From: Dipodascopsis uninucleata var. uninucleata
Lineage: Eukaryota; Ascomycota; Lipomycetes; Lipomycetales; Lipomycetaceae
Reading direction: 5' to 3'
Assembly: GCA_030568195.1 (NCBI GenBank)
Contig: JAJLTO010000003.1
Location: 1,634,501 to 1,698,500 of the forward strand
Length of the DNA: 64,000 nt
Positions 63,189 to 64,000 of this stretch are shown in pieces. Every line of letters starts with the position of its first letter. Position 1 is the stretch's first letter. Under the pieces are notes generated by a model that worked only from the letters and a program-made list of their open reading frames with translations, was not told the DNA's origin and did not search any database. A program made the translations under genes and the position numbers.

Positions 63189-64000
63189 TTAAATAATTTG
63201 ATGCCTTCTTTCAGTTGCATCTTTAAAAGCGCTTTGTACCTCAGAGTTTGATCGAAGCTTCTGCTTTACAAGATACGACTGCAACTTTGATTCTAATATA
63301 TCTTCGCTGATTGAAGATTTGCTTTTGGTGGTTTTGTGAGGCGTGTTAGTTATAAAAGGATGCATGGAAGACAGATATGCTCTTGATACTTCTGCATCCA
63401 GAGTTTTACCGACCATTGAAATCCTAGATATCATTGACTTCATGACTATCTGTTGCTCTTCACAAAGCCGCGAATTTGCCAAGCTATTATCAGAAAATAA
63501 GAGCGGTCCAAGCTGAGCAGCAGCAATTGAAGCAAGAATGGTAAATTGCCTGCAAAGAGAAACAAGATCCTCTATACGGTAAGGGAAACTAACATACGAC
63601 TGGAGATATTCTTGTATGCCTGATCTTGTAATCAAAAATGTCTCCAAAAACAACTCTGATATTAACAGGTAATAACGCCACTAATATGGAATGTGAGTAT
63701 TATCATCACATCAAAGCGAAATATAATAAACGTAAAGACTGTACTTACATAGCTTCCTCTGGCGTCTTGAAATATATGAAGAACTATAATGATAAATAGA
63801 CTGACTACGTAATGCGGCAAAGAACGTCCAAATCCACGAACTATTATATCATATTCCGTTTTGCAATCGTGCCACGAAATCACATTTGCTCCAAATCTAT
63901 CATAACCAAACTTCTTGACAGGATTCGTAAGTATATCATATGCTTGCTTTAATGCTATGAATACTTCTTCATTACCACTTTCTTTGTCAGGATGATACAG
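63189..64000 (-). CDS. ERJ5: ERJ5-like ER-membrane J-domain protein, N-terminus outside window
   Basis: Partial: it enters at 64000 inside the J domain and ends at TAA 63189-63191. Exons visible: 64000-63749 and 63653-63189, with intron 63748-63654. The edge reads LYHPDKESGNEEVFIALKQA, with the Hsp70-activating His-Pro-Asp at 63994-63986, then YDILTNPVKKFGYDRFGANV and ISWHDCKTEYDIIVRGFGRS. A membrane segment (YVVSLFIIIVLHIF) and the C-terminal region with FPYRIEDLVSLCRQFTILAS and AAAQLGPLLF follow. This order (J domain, YDRFG, W-x-x-C-x-T, membrane span, QLGPLL) is that of the fungal membrane-associated DnaJ family (Erj5), which helps Kar2/BiP in the ER. The tail is Lys/Ser-rich. Confidence 0.8.

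Overview
The window reads as nuclear DNA of a fungus. It is AT-rich, with short GT-AG introns (mostly 53-182 nt, donors GTAAGT/GTATGT/GTACGT, branch-like CTAAC/CTAAT). It carries fungal orthologues such as TFC4, VTS1, a fungal-type SCAP, PET117, a Complex1_LYR protein and a multi-exon VanZ-like protein. Coilin, SCAP, NAA20 and intron-bearing genes argue against a budding yeast. I cannot fix the lineage. I see no rRNA, tRNA, transposon, virus-like element or CRISPR array.

Layout: 0-3 kb is mostly gene-free apart from a short putative acylated protein (minus). 3-13.3 kb is VPS13 (minus, 3385 aa, one intron after codon 14). 14.2-16.1 kb is VTS1 (minus). 16.1-20.4 kb has no recognisable gene. 20.4-23.7 kb is TFC4 (minus). 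25.1-26.6 kb is protein phosphatase 1 (minus, with a 7-nt microexon). 27.8-28.4 kb is a SelW/Rdx-family protein (minus), divergent from ribosomal protein eL29 (plus, 29.0-29.3 kb). Then come NAA20 (plus), a SCAP-like sterol sensor (plus, 31.6-35.4 kb), a LYR-motif protein (minus), an MMS2-type UEV (minus, 37.0-37.8 kb), MON2 (plus, 38.6-44.3 kb), a cyclic-nucleotide phosphodiesterase (minus, 45.3-47.3 kb), an ankyrin protein (plus), CCT7 (plus), a VanZ-like membrane protein (minus), NAT10/KRE33 (plus), ERG10 (plus), PET117 (plus), coilin (minus), EFM3 (plus) and an ERJ5-like membrane J-protein (minus, cut by the window end).

Several genes were assembled exon by exon, because single open frames miss parts of them: VPS13 exon 1, all five PP1 exons, SelW-like, eL29, the NAA20 last exon, UEV, MON2 exons 1-6, PDE exon 1, CCT7, VanZ-like, NAT10 exons 1-2, PET117, coilin and EFM3. 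In each of these the exon lengths close the frame.

Functional links are modest and typical of a fungal housekeeping block. Translation and RNP biology is well represented (eL29, NAT10, EFM3, TFC4, NAA20, VTS1, coilin, CCT7). So is membrane traffic and lipid biology (VPS13, MON2, SCAP, ERG10, ERJ5). No operon-like logic is expected. The most interesting signals are a HomolE/HomolD-like promoter and a 26-bp hairpin upstream of eL29, the PP1 microexon, a fungal coilin, a degenerate receiver-like domain on the phosphodiesterase, a 3-bp gap between two convergent stop codons, and a few unexplained non-coding stretches.
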